A DNA stretch of 21,636 nt from Firmicutes bacterium UBA4845 (lineage in GTDB: Bacteria > Bacillota > Clostridia > Tissierellales > Sedimentibacteraceae), in contig DHER01000150.1 in assembly GCA_002399975.1 (NCBI GenBank), forward strand, positions 1 to 21,636, given 5' to 3'. The notes beneath the pieces are model-generated. The model made no database searches, was not told the origin of the DNA, and saw nothing but the letters and a program-made list of their open reading frames with translations. A program made the position numbers and the translations under genes. Shown here one piece after another: positions 1 to 7,280 of the stretch. Positions within the stretch are counted from its first letter, which is position 1; the number at the start of each line of letters is the position of its first letter.

Positions 1-139
1 CTGTTCGTCAAGCCACGATTTCGCTATTGCTTCCTCTCTCCCACACCTCACGATGTGAAACTTGCAAGTTGCTATCGGGTTCGTCGGTAACTACGCCCCT
101 TAGGACTTCCACCTTAGACATATGACATGCCCGTCAAAC
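1..139 (-). mobile_element. Probable 5' end of a group II intron (domain I), cut by the window edge
   Basis: Read on the minus strand from about 139 down to 1, the sequence has no ORF but resembles the 5' part of bacterial group II introns. It has a GUGYG-like start (GTTTG), then GGGCATG, then GGTGGAAGTCC. Further in are a CGTGAGGTGTGGGAGAG-like segment followed by GGAAGC, and GACGAACAG near position 1. These elements occur in this order in the domain I of intron families I recall. The reverse transcriptase and domains V/VI would lie outside the window. The putative 5' end falls directly after a terminator hairpin (142-172), the usual target of class C introns. Identification rests on remembered motifs, so another structured element end is possible. 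Confidence 0.5.
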
Positions 140-141
140 AT

Positions 142-172
142 AAAAAACCCAACTGAATGAAATCCAGTCGGG
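142..172 (-). terminator. Rho-independent terminator, minus strand
   Basis: On the minus strand an 8-bp stem, CCCGACTG paired with CAGTTGGG (one G-U pair), is followed at once by TTTTTT (142-147). It would stop transcription moving left. The putative group II intron starts three bases further on. Confidence 0.6.
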
Positions 173-298
173 CGTAAGAGTTGTTATATCTCAATATGTA
201 ATGTGTGTATGTACCATCACAACTGTAATAGTCCCATAAAGCATAAGGGCTTTTTTTATTAAGTAGAATGGTATCAAATTATGTCGAAAGCAAATAAA

Positions 299-327
299 CA
301 CGGCGGCATCCTCCTTCTGCTGCCGTG
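299..327 (-). terminator. GC-rich hairpin, possible terminator
   Basis: Ten base pairs (CACGGCGGCA with TGCTGCCGTG, one G-U pair) enclose a 9-base loop. On the minus strand the stem is followed by TTTATTT, a mediocre T-tract. It could be a second, weak terminator behind the hairpin at 381-421. Confidence 0.35.
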
Positions 328-380
328 TTCTTAAAAAAGGGTAAGCTTAATACACCCTCCAAAATCCTATTTTTATAAGG

Positions 381-421
381 AAAACGGCGGCTTTGAATTC
401 TTTATTTCAAAACCGCCGTTT
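381..421 (-). terminator. Strong terminator-like hairpin
   Basis: A stem of about 16 bp (AAACGGCGGTTTTGAA on the minus strand, one wobble pair) closes an 8-base loop, and its 3' side ends in TTTT. It is the first strong hairpin downstream of the lipoprotein gene ending at 614 and of the tiny ORF at 450-494. It probably terminates the operon and/or a short separate transcript. The symmetry would let it work in both directions. Confidence 0.55.
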
Positions 422-449
422 AATATAGGTTATCTCACTTTATAACCGC

Positions 450-494
450 TTAAACAACGGCTTTTGCTTTGGTGAAATAAATAATCAAGAGCAA
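450..494 (-). CDS. Possible 14-residue hydrophobic peptide
   Basis: An AAGGAGG box (501-507) stands six bases before a TTG codon that opens a 14-codon frame, read as MLLIIYFTKAKAVV, ending in TAA. The peptide is hydrophobic at the N-terminus and basic at the C-terminus. The -35-like TTGACT (555-560) has only a weak -10 (TACTCA) 17 bases on. A strong hairpin (381-421) follows, so a transcript of roughly 150 nt is conceivable. This layout resembles small membrane peptides or type I toxins, but I recognise no family. The good ribosome binding site may be chance. Confidence 0.25.
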   Translation of the reverse strand: MLLIIYFTKAKAVV

Positions 495-613
495 TATTAA
501 CCTCCTTGATGATTACATCCTTTCACGATATTGAGTACAAGACAGCATGTAATTAGTCAATAACCTGTGCAAGCTTCTATTGTATTAAAACATCCTATGT
601 TAAAAATCATAAA

Positions 614-1651
614 TCACTCCAGCAGATTGGCCTCAAAAGTATCTTTATCAACAACATAGGTGCCCTTATCCGATGACACATGAAGTTCCCCATGATTTTG
701 AAATACCGCAATATTATAGGAAACAATTTCCGCTACCTTTTGATTGTTTTTTCCATCAAAATCAACTCTGTAAAGATATTTATTATCATCTTCATTGGCA
801 TAATAGATGTAACTATCATCATAGTGAAAGGCATAGGAAGCCGCATCCTCCGTTATTTTCCGCAGGCTGAAATCATTTAAATCCATGGCATAAATCCTGC
901 CGGTATCCCGTGGGTTTACGAAAAGCAGCTGATTATCCTTAAGCATCATATACCTTGTTATCACATGGGGGATTATGAAACTTTCCTTCGTTTCCACATC
1001 CAATCTTACCACCTGAAACCTGGGGTTGATATAGTAGATATGCTTCCCGTCAAAAGCAAGCCGGTCAATGTTTTTGGAAGATTCCAGGATAGTTTCGGCT
1101 TTCCCGGTTTGCCGGTCCACTTTGTTTAATTTGTCCCCTGAGGTGCTACCCTCTATCAGGTAAATATATTTATCATCCATGAAAAAGCTTCTGATACTGC
1201 TGGAAGATCCCGTGTCGGACTTTACGGCACCCAGAAATGCATCTTTTTTCATTCTTGTATCCAATTCATAGATGGTTCTTTCATCATAGGTATTCCAATC
1301 AATCTCTACAATGGAGGAGCTGTCCCGTAACGCACCCGCTTGCGTATAGGTTTCTTCGTTCCTGATATAATACAAATTATTGTCATATACATAAAAAACA
1401 GTTCCAATATCAAAAAAACTCCCGAAAGGATTTTTAACCGCATCATATCTGTCCCCGCTTTCCTTGTCCTGGGCTATGATCCGGTTTCTCCCCTGTATAT
1501 AAAAAACAGCATCCTGATTCTCGGAGGATATGCGGTTGATTTGCATGTTGAAAATTCGGGAATTTTCATTTATCTCATCCTTTTTGCCGCAGCCGGACAG
1601 GAGAGTGGATATAGCTATGATAAACATTATCGTTCGATTCATTCGATTCAT
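614..1651 (-). CDS. Lipoprotein with DUF5050-like/beta-propeller repeats
   Basis: This 345-residue protein starts with a lipoprotein signal peptide: basic MNRMNR, a hydrophobic stretch, and lipobox LSGC with Cys at about 21. The mature part contains recurring short motifs of the type 'YIYYINPRFQVVRLD', 'YIYYANEDDNKYLYRVDFDG' and 'YIYLIEGSTSGDKLNKVD'. These are typical of DUF5050/YncE-like propeller proteins that sit on the outer face of the membrane. Its ATG overlaps the TGA of the upstream permease by four bases, and an AGGTGA box precedes it, so translation is coupled. It is the last gene of the ABC-transporter operon. A sensing or substrate-capture role beside the transporter is inference. 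The match to the DUF5050 type is by eye only. Confidence 0.6.
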   Translation of the reverse strand: MNRMNRTIMFIIAISTLLSGCGKKDEINENSRIFNMQINRISSENQDAVFYIQGRNRIIAQDKESGDRYDAVKNPFGSFFDIGTVFYVYDNNLYYIRNEETYTQAGALRDSSSIVEIDWNTYDERTIYELDTRMKKDAFLGAVKSDTGSSSSIRSFFMDDKYIYLIEGSTSGDKLNKVDRQTGKAETILESSKNIDRLAFDGKHIYYINPRFQVVRLDVETKESFIIPHVITRYMMLKDNQLLFVNPRDTGRIYAMDLNDFSLRKITEDAASYAFHYDDSYIYYANEDDNKYLYRVDFDGKNNQKVAEIVSYNIAVFQNHGELHVSSDKGTYVVDKDTFEANLLE

Positions 1652-2820
1652 TGTTTTTCACCTGCTTCTCTTCTTATAGATTGAATTTCCTTTCTTATAG
1701 ATTGGAAATTTATGAATTTTTTTGTCATTAACAGTATCATCGTCAGGGCTATTAGGATTAAAAGAACAGCTATTATTGTAAACTCCGTATCCGTAATAGC
1801 TCTAAATACTACTTTGGGCTCTATGGCATCTGCGCTGCCCGCTATTTCATCCCCTCTGAAGAAACCACTGCCCAACATGAAGCCCAGGGGCAGGGGAAGC
1901 AGATACTGAATCCACCGGGCGGTCAACCCAAAGTAAGGCAGTAAAATGACCACCGTACTGATAAACAGGGTTAAAATTGTTTTTTTGGTGCAGACGGACA
2001 CAAACATAATGAGGACAGAAAAGCACAAATAGCCAAAAAGTTTGTAAACGGAGCTCCTGATAAATGCCTCAAAAAGGCTCATATTTTTTAAGGAGCTGTG
2101 AAAATATTCAAGGCTTTGTATTGGGTAATGCCCGTCGCTTAATCCATATTGAAAGTGAAAATAAGTATATTCAATCAGGCTAAAAAGCAAGCTCAGTAAA
2201 GTTACCATGCCGAAAGCCAGCAATATTTTTTTCAGTACCAAGGTTACCCTGCCTTTTTTGCTGCTGAGCAGAATGATATCCATTTTGCTTTCATATTCAT
2301 TGCAGAACATGGGGGCAATAAGGAGCAGCAGCAGGAAAAACATGGGCAAATCCAGACGCTCATGGGCAAGTAAGGCATTCCAGCCGTTGGTATATAAAAA
2401 ATAACGGTTATCCGGGTTTTCCCTTATATACATGTATTGATCATAGATTAACTGAAATCCCTTTTCCTTTTCTATCTGTTCTTCAAAGGGCTTTGACAGG
2501 GAATCAAGCTCTTCTTCCGGCATTACCTGATTATAAAGGACGCCGTCATAATAGTCCGAATACAGGTTTTCAAGCTTTACCTTGGCGGACGCGATTTTTT
2601 CCGATTCATCCCGAAAAAAACTCTCGTTTTCCTCTGTCAAGGCTCCTTTGACCTGTTCCAGATAAAAGAGATAATCTTCCTTATCCGCTTCCAGGCTTAA
2701 GTTTGCGCTGTTATCTAAAATTGCCAAACTCAAAATTTTAAGAAGTATCAATAAAAGAATAAACCATGCCCCTTTTTGGTAAATCAATACTTTTTTTATC
2801 TCAAATATAAAATCCCTCAT
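1648..2820 (-). CDS. ABC-2 type transporter permease (second permease)
   Basis: This 390-residue membrane protein has TM1 at about residues 18-35, then an extracytoplasmic region of about 130 residues that is rich in charge. A cluster of about five more hydrophobic segments follows (LPMFFLLLLLIAPMFC onward), then a basic C-terminus. After TM2 comes NEYESKMDIILLSSKKGR. The sister permease (2845-4017) has the closely similar AEKETEMDLILSTSKKGG at the same place, so the two are paralogues likely to form a heterodimer with the ATPase (4014-4886). AAGGAGAG precedes the ATG. The gene lies 24 bases after its sister and overlaps the next lipoprotein gene by four bases. The transported substrate cannot be read from the sequence. 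Confidence 0.75.
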   Translation of the reverse strand: MRDFIFEIKKVLIYQKGAWFILLLILLKILSLAILDNSANLSLEADKEDYLFYLEQVKGALTEENESFFRDESEKIASAKVKLENLYSDYYDGVLYNQVMPEEELDSLSKPFEEQIEKEKGFQLIYDQYMYIRENPDNRYFLYTNGWNALLAHERLDLPMFFLLLLLIAPMFCNEYESKMDIILLSSKKGRVTLVLKKILLAFGMVTLLSLLFSLIEYTYFHFQYGLSDGHYPIQSLEYFHSSLKNMSLFEAFIRSSVYKLFGYLCFSVLIMFVSVCTKKTILTLFISTVVILLPYFGLTARWIQYLLPLPLGFMLGSGFFRGDEIAGSADAIEPKVVFRAITDTEFTIIAVLLILIALTMILLMTKKFINFQSIRKEIQSIRREAGEKQ

Positions 2821-2844
2821 TTTATTTTCTCTCCTTCATCCTAC

Positions 2845-4017
2845 TTAGGCATGCGTTTTTTTGCTTATCATTTTAGTTGCCAAAACAAAAGCCCCTGTGA
2901 GAAGCATCACAGATAAAATCACCCCTATAAACTCATGAACCGGAAAGCCCAGTATATTAATAAAGTCGGTATTCTTAAACAGCTCCCTGTTCGCTATGAG
3001 TTCAATGGGATTGATGAATTTCACTTTTGTAAACTCATTGACAAGCATCAACAAAAAGACCGTGCCCAAGCTTAAAATATAGGGCAGCAAGGCTCTCCTG
3101 AAAATAGAGGATAAAAAGAGAATTATAGAGGAAACAGCCAGCAGGCCAATAATTTTTACAGCGGCAGACAGCAGTATAAATCCCCACATTTTAACATTCA
3201 AAGGGGTCAGCATGAAATCCTTCAGTGCATATAGTTGATTGTTGAGGCCTGTTAGTCCATAACAATAAGCGAAAGCAAGAAAATCAACCATATAAAACCA
3301 GACGCTGATCACAATCACATATAAAAAAGAACTCAGTATTTTAGCGTTGACTGTTTCTTCCCCTCCTTTCTTACTGGTAGACAGAATAAGATCCATTTCA
3401 GTTTCCTTCTCCGCCACAAATACAGGCACCAGGGCCAATATGCTCATTAACAGAATAAGAAAAGATGAAAAGTCATACCGGAACAGATTTTCATACATCT
3501 CCGTATGATAAAAATCTGTAATCTGTCTGCCGCCAAACAGGGAAGCAATTTTTAAATTTCTCCTGTATTGATAGGCATTGCCCGCAGACTGGAAAAACTC
3601 AAGGTTTTCATTTGCTTTATCCGCAATTTCCAGGGCCTGGCTCCTATACATATATGAATATTCCATGGGCCGCACAAAGCCCAGATCCAGCATCCGGTAA
3701 TCTCCAAAAGTATAGCCCGTATAGGTTTCGGGATCATATTCCGTACTAAATGTTCTTTCAACAGCGCAAAGCTGGTAAAGGGGAGTATATATCTCCATTA
3801 AAGCATTGATTTTTTCATTGGTGATTCTACCTTTGAATTTTCCCTCATATAGGTTCCAGAAGGCTATACTCCTATTTGTTTGCTCTGTTGAAAAAACATG
3901 ATTTTCTTTATAATAGTCATAAATCGTAACGGTATTTATGACGGTAAGCAGGCATAGTATAACAAAGAGGTAGGGTTTTATAAAATTTTTCCGTATTTCA
4001 TATATCAAGATTTTCAT
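2845..4017 (-). CDS. ABC-2 type transporter permease (first permease)
   Basis: This 390-residue membrane protein has the same layout as its neighbour at 1648-2820: TM1 near residues 14-33, a large outside loop of about 150 residues, then roughly six hydrophobic segments. The motif ETEMDLILSTSKKGG follows TM2. This form of ABC-2 permease, with a big loop between TM1 and TM2, is common in clostridial exporters of unknown substrate. Its ATG overlaps the stop of the ATPase gene (ATGA type), with GGTGAT as the ribosome binding site. Coupled translation and the sequence similarity suggest a one-ATPase, two-permease exporter. Assignment to the ABC-2 superfamily rests on topology and operon position. 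Confidence 0.75.
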   Translation of the reverse strand: MKILIYEIRKNFIKPYLFVILCLLTVINTVTIYDYYKENHVFSTEQTNRSIAFWNLYEGKFKGRITNEKINALMEIYTPLYQLCAVERTFSTEYDPETYTGYTFGDYRMLDLGFVRPMEYSYMYRSQALEIADKANENLEFFQSAGNAYQYRRNLKIASLFGGRQITDFYHTEMYENLFRYDFSSFLILLMSILALVPVFVAEKETEMDLILSTSKKGGEETVNAKILSSFLYVIVISVWFYMVDFLAFAYCYGLTGLNNQLYALKDFMLTPLNVKMWGFILLSAAVKIIGLLAVSSIILFLSSIFRRALLPYILSLGTVFLLMLVNEFTKVKFINPIELIANRELFKNTDFINILGFPVHEFIGVILSVMLLTGAFVLATKMISKKTHA

Positions 4018-4886
4018 TTGTCATCACCAGTTTCACAATGATACAGAAAAGCATCCTCCAGATTAGGGCTGATGGAAGACGCCCCTTCTGCCGGTTTTTG
4101 CTCACTGACAACCCTTAATGCGTAATGCCCTTCATTAAATACGATATTGCTTATACTGTATTTATCTAAAAATTCCTGGCTGTTAGCCGTATCAACCTTT
4201 ACCTCCCATACCTTGCCTCTCATCTCGTCTATTAAGGACATCGGCTTATCCTGCTTGATAAGTATTCCTTTCTGAAGCAAGATAACTTCATTGGCAATAT
4301 ATTCAACATCTGAAACGATATGGGTTGCCAGCAGCACAATTCTGTCCTCTGAAAACCTGGATATGATGTTTCTGAACCTGATTCTCTCTTTAGGGTCAAG
4401 TCCTGCGGTGGGTTCGTCCAAGATTAAAATTTCCGGATCATTGACCATGGCTTGGGCAATGCCCAAACGCTGCCTCATGCCGCCTGAGAAAGCACCTATC
4501 TTTTTGTTGGCTGCATCAGATAAATTCACCATTTCCAGCAATTCTTCAATCCGTTTTTTACCTGTTTTCTCCGGAACATCCTTAATTGCACAAATATATC
4601 TCAGAAATTCTATAGCTTCAAAGTTTTTATAAAATTGAGGAAATTGGGGCAGATACCCAATTTTTGAGATAAAGCCCACCCCCATTTTCTTTACATCCGC
4701 ATCATTGAAAAACACCTTTCCCCCATCCGGGTTTAAAATTCCTGTTATAACATTGATTAATGTTGTTTTTCCCGCTCCGTTCTGGCCTAATAAGCCATAG
4801 ACACCTTCTTTCAGGGTTGCCGAAAAATCCTTTAAAGCCTTTTTGTCTTTATAGCTTTTTGATATGGCGTCCATTTTCAATATCAT
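4014..4886 (-). CDS. ABC transporter ATP-binding protein
   Basis: The protein has about 290 residues and all ABC ATPase motifs: Walker A GQNGAGKTT (about residues 34-42), Q-loop in YLPQFPQ, signature FSGGMRQRLG, Walker B ILILDEPTAGLD, and the H-loop in LLATHIVSD. The C-terminal 80 residues are a variable accessory part typical of ABC-2 exporter ATPases. A longer version starting at GTG 4892 is possible, but ATG 4886 is better placed after AGAGGG. It follows the lipoprotein gene by 12 bases and overlaps the first permease gene by four. It powers the two-permease exporter of this operon. Family assignment is firm; substrate is unknown. Multidrug, peptide or antibiotic-resistance roles all fit. 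Confidence 0.92.
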   Translation of the reverse strand: MILKMDAISKSYKDKKALKDFSATLKEGVYGLLGQNGAGKTTLINVITGILNPDGGKVFFNDADVKKMGVGFISKIGYLPQFPQFYKNFEAIEFLRYICAIKDVPEKTGKKRIEELLEMVNLSDAANKKIGAFSGGMRQRLGIAQAMVNDPEILILDEPTAGLDPKERIRFRNIISRFSEDRIVLLATHIVSDVEYIANEVILLQKGILIKQDKPMSLIDEMRGKVWEVKVDTANSQEFLDKYSISNIVFNEGHYALRVVSEQKPAEGASSISPNLEDAFLYHCETGDDK

Positions 4887-4898
4887 ATGCACACCCTC

Positions 4899-6068
4899 TT
4901 AAAATTCACTTATGGTTACCATCGGCTCAGAATTATAAAAAGCTGAAACAGCGATGAATTCATTGATGTCGTCAAAGATCTGGATATAGGTTTTCATGTA
5001 ATTTTCATCAGTTTTTCCCTCAAATTCCTGCTTCATTTCCTTCACCAGCTTACCTGTCTTAGTGTCGTATATTCTATAAATTAACTCCTTGTCACCGTTT
5101 TGAACGTATGTCATAAAATATTTCCCTTTTTCCGACAGGAATACATTTGAGCCCTCGTTCTTATCCTGCAAAGTGTGTATGAGGATTTGCCCTGTGGCAT
5201 TGTCAATTATAATCACTTTTCCCGCGGGTTCACCGATATTAGTGGGATAAGTATTTTCGCTGAAGATAATGTAGTCATCAGTTACTTCCATATTCCTGAG
5301 GCGGGGCAAGTCCGCTTTCTCATTGACTATCACGGAGCCGTCGGCAGAGATGGTTCCGACTGTTGTTTGGTTCTCTTTGCTTTTTTCTTCATAGTTGGAT
5401 CCTATAAAGGCCAGCTTTGTATCCTTGTCAAAAAAGGTGATAACACTAAGGATTGTAAGCCCTTTATTTGCTTCCATATTTTCTGAGCCTAAATTTAACA
5501 GGATTAGTTTTTCTTTCTTGTTCAAATCATAAAGAAATAATCCCTGACTTGTGGCATAGGCTACTTTCTTGCCGGTTTTGGCCACGGCTATGCGCTGAAC
5601 CTGTATGTTGGGTTCTCCCAGCACTTCATTCAGGTTGAATTCCTGCACTATATCTAAATTTTTATTGTAATAACAGGCCTTGGTTATTCTTTGGTTTTCC
5701 GTGAATTCAGTGCCTACAACACAGTAGCCTTCCTCTGTCACATAATATTCCTCATGGAGTTCGAAACTTTTTAACGGCGCTTCGGCAATTACTTTTTGGC
5801 CTTGTACGTCAAACAAGTAGAGCTTATCTGATTTAACAAGAATTTTTCCCCCGTCTGCTTCGTATATATTCTGTTCTTGGTAATTGTCTCCCTTAAAGGT
5901 AAATGGATTTCCTTTAATATTTGTTTTCTCTGTGGGAAGAGCGTCATACGCTTCATTGCCTGATCCGCCGGGGTTGTTCTCTCCGTTTTGTTTATTTGCA
6001 AGGGTATTGTAACAGCCTGCCAGGATGGTGATGCTTAATACTGCCGTTATCATAATTGTCTTTTTCAT
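4899..6068 (-). CDS. Lipoprotein with WD40/propeller-like repeats
   Basis: This predicted lipoprotein has about 389 residues. I start it at ATG 6068 (MKKTIMITAVLSITILAGC) because GGAGG lies five bases upstream. The alternative ATG at 6089 overlaps the previous stop but lacks a good ribosome binding site. The lipobox is LAGC. The mature part opens with a low-complexity linker rich in Asn, Gly and Glu. It then carries repeated blade-like segments such as KILVKSDKLYLFDVQGQKV, KVAYATSQGLFLYDLNKKEK and LIYRIYDTKTGKLV, which suggest a beta-propeller. It sits between another lipoprotein gene and the ATPase gene. No enzyme motif is visible. A surface receptor or scaffold for the exporter is only inferred. 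Confidence 0.6.
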   Translation of the reverse strand: MKKTIMITAVLSITILAGCYNTLANKQNGENNPGGSGNEAYDALPTEKTNIKGNPFTFKGDNYQEQNIYEADGGKILVKSDKLYLFDVQGQKVIAEAPLKSFELHEEYYVTEEGYCVVGTEFTENQRITKACYYNKNLDIVQEFNLNEVLGEPNIQVQRIAVAKTGKKVAYATSQGLFLYDLNKKEKLILLNLGSENMEANKGLTILSVITFFDKDTKLAFIGSNYEEKSKENQTTVGTISADGSVIVNEKADLPRLRNMEVTDDYIIFSENTYPTNIGEPAGKVIIIDNATGQILIHTLQDKNEGSNVFLSEKGKYFMTYVQNGDKELIYRIYDTKTGKLVKEMKQEFEGKTDENYMKTYIQIFDDINEFIAVSAFYNSEPMVTISEF

Positions 6069-6088
6069 TTCATCCTCCATTTTCTTCA

Positions 6089-7126
6089 TTAATTGCCTAT
6101 CTTCAGGTTCATAGAATCTGTTTTTTCGATAAATTTATCGCTCTCAATGGGGACGGATATGCTGTACAATGTATTGCTTCCTTCCATTTGGCTTACGTCC
6201 AAATCCATTTTGAACTCAGCAATGCTGCCTTTGATGGTATTCCATTCCAGGTAATCATATCCTTGAATACCTATGGGCCGGTGATTGAGGTAAAATGTCG
6301 TCCTGTAGGCCACCCCTTCCTTTCCAAATCCCCGGAATATGAGCGGGACGGTTTTTTTCCCGCCGGATACGATTTTATAATTATTATACCGCACATAATT
6401 TCCTTCTTCGAATAATTCTATAAAAATACTTTTATCCAGCCGGTTCTCATCCTCATTTTCATATTCCTTTCTCATATCCGTTGAAATTTCTTCTTCTGAA
6501 TAACTTACATTTTTCAGGATTTCCTCCCCGTGCAGCTTATCTTGCCCTGTATACGCGGTATTTTCATGAAATATTAATTTATAAGGGTTATGAGTGGACA
6601 TTTTATGGTTCATACCATAGCGTATATTTTCCGAATCCGGCATAAAGCTTGGATTGTATATACCGACAAAACTGATTTCCAGTGTTTCGCCTGTTTTCCC
6701 CAGTATTGGCGTAAAAACAATTTTAAATTCTTTATGTTCATTTTCGTCCAGGTTAAATACGTGTAAAAAACTATCCTCCTCATTGGGGTCATCAATTTTG
6801 AAAGGTTGTGGGATACCGTCCAGGAATACGAATAGGCCAAATTCTAATGGAGCATCAGAGCTGTTGTTTTCTATAAAATAATCAATAACTAAATTTCCGC
6901 CGTTATAGTCAAAGGCTACCGGGCCAGATCCTTTATTCAAGCTAGCTACGGGTCCAAATCCGAATTTAGCTATAGTTCCTGATCCGCCCCCATACCTCCC
7001 ACTGTTGGCGTCAAAGGGATCATCTTCCGTTATTTCATCCTTTGAACTCCCCTCCGGCACCTCATTAGAGCAGCCTGCCAGAGCTGCCATGCAGATTGTC
7101 AGCGTCAATAAAAAAATTTTTTTCAT
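6089..7126 (-). CDS. Predicted lipoprotein, unrecognised family
   Basis: The protein has 345 residues, with signal peptide MKKIFLLTLTICMAALAGC and lipobox Cys at about 19. A short acidic, Gly-rich linker (DANSGRYGGGSGT) follows. The rest looks beta-rich, for example NLVIDYFIENNSSDAPLEFG and HKEFKIVFTPILGKTGETLE. This resembles immunoglobulin-like domains that present alternating strands, but I cannot name the family. AGGAGG stands seven bases before the ATG. It is the first gene of the operon, just downstream of the promoter at 7172-7200. Its stop overlaps an ATG, which hints at coupling to the next lipoprotein. A role outside the cell with the exporter is inference. Confidence 0.6.
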   Translation of the reverse strand: MKKIFLLTLTICMAALAGCSNEVPEGSSKDEITEDDPFDANSGRYGGGSGTIAKFGFGPVASLNKGSGPVAFDYNGGNLVIDYFIENNSSDAPLEFGLFVFLDGIPQPFKIDDPNEEDSFLHVFNLDENEHKEFKIVFTPILGKTGETLEISFVGIYNPSFMPDSENIRYGMNHKMSTHNPYKLIFHENTAYTGQDKLHGEEILKNVSYSEEEISTDMRKEYENEDENRLDKSIFIELFEEGNYVRYNNYKIVSGGKKTVPLIFRGFGKEGVAYRTTFYLNHRPIGIQGYDYLEWNTIKGSIAEFKMDLDVSQMEGSNTLYSISVPIESDKFIEKTDSMNLKIGN

Positions 7127-7171
7127 TTATACCTCCTGACCACTTTTGTGAAATTTAGGAACCATCCCGTT

Positions 7172-7200
7172 ACTCTATATCATTTAGAGATATGTGTCAA
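7172..7200 (-). promoter_or_regulatory. Sigma-A type promoter of the ABC-transporter operon, with inverted repeat
   Basis: On the minus strand TTGACA (7195-7200) and TAGAGT (7172-7177) are 17 bases apart, upstream of the lipoprotein gene starting at 7126. The spacer holds CTCTA-N7-TAGAG (7173-7177 and 7185-7189), a small inverted repeat overlapping the -10 box that could bind a repressor. The -35 is a perfect match; the -10 matches four of six. Confidence 0.5.
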
Positions 7201-7280
7201 TACTTTCCTCAGTTTCGCAGCAAATAATTGAATAAGAGTTAATATAACCTTGGAAATTAAATAATTACAGGGGTTATTTT

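Larger units (their letters stand above)
175..613. other. Gene-poor stretch with two hairpins and one possible tiny ORF
   Basis: This stretch lies between the putative intron and the end of the ABC-transporter operon. It has no ORF of 60 codons or more. I see two GC-rich hairpins (299-327 and 381-421) and a 14-codon minus-strand ORF with a strong ribosome binding site (450-494). An imperfect CCC/GGG hairpin followed by seven T on the plus strand near 231-257 could be a weak plus-strand terminator. Nothing else is recognisable. Confidence 0.5.

Noticed and set aside
311..340. AGGAGG followed directly by ATG on the minus strand
   Set aside because: The box touches the ATG without spacing and lies in a hairpin loop; the frame is only about 11 codons.
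6056..6415. Plus-strand ORF of 119 codons
   Set aside because: It lies antisense to the start of one lipoprotein gene and the end of another, has no ribosome binding site and low-quality composition.
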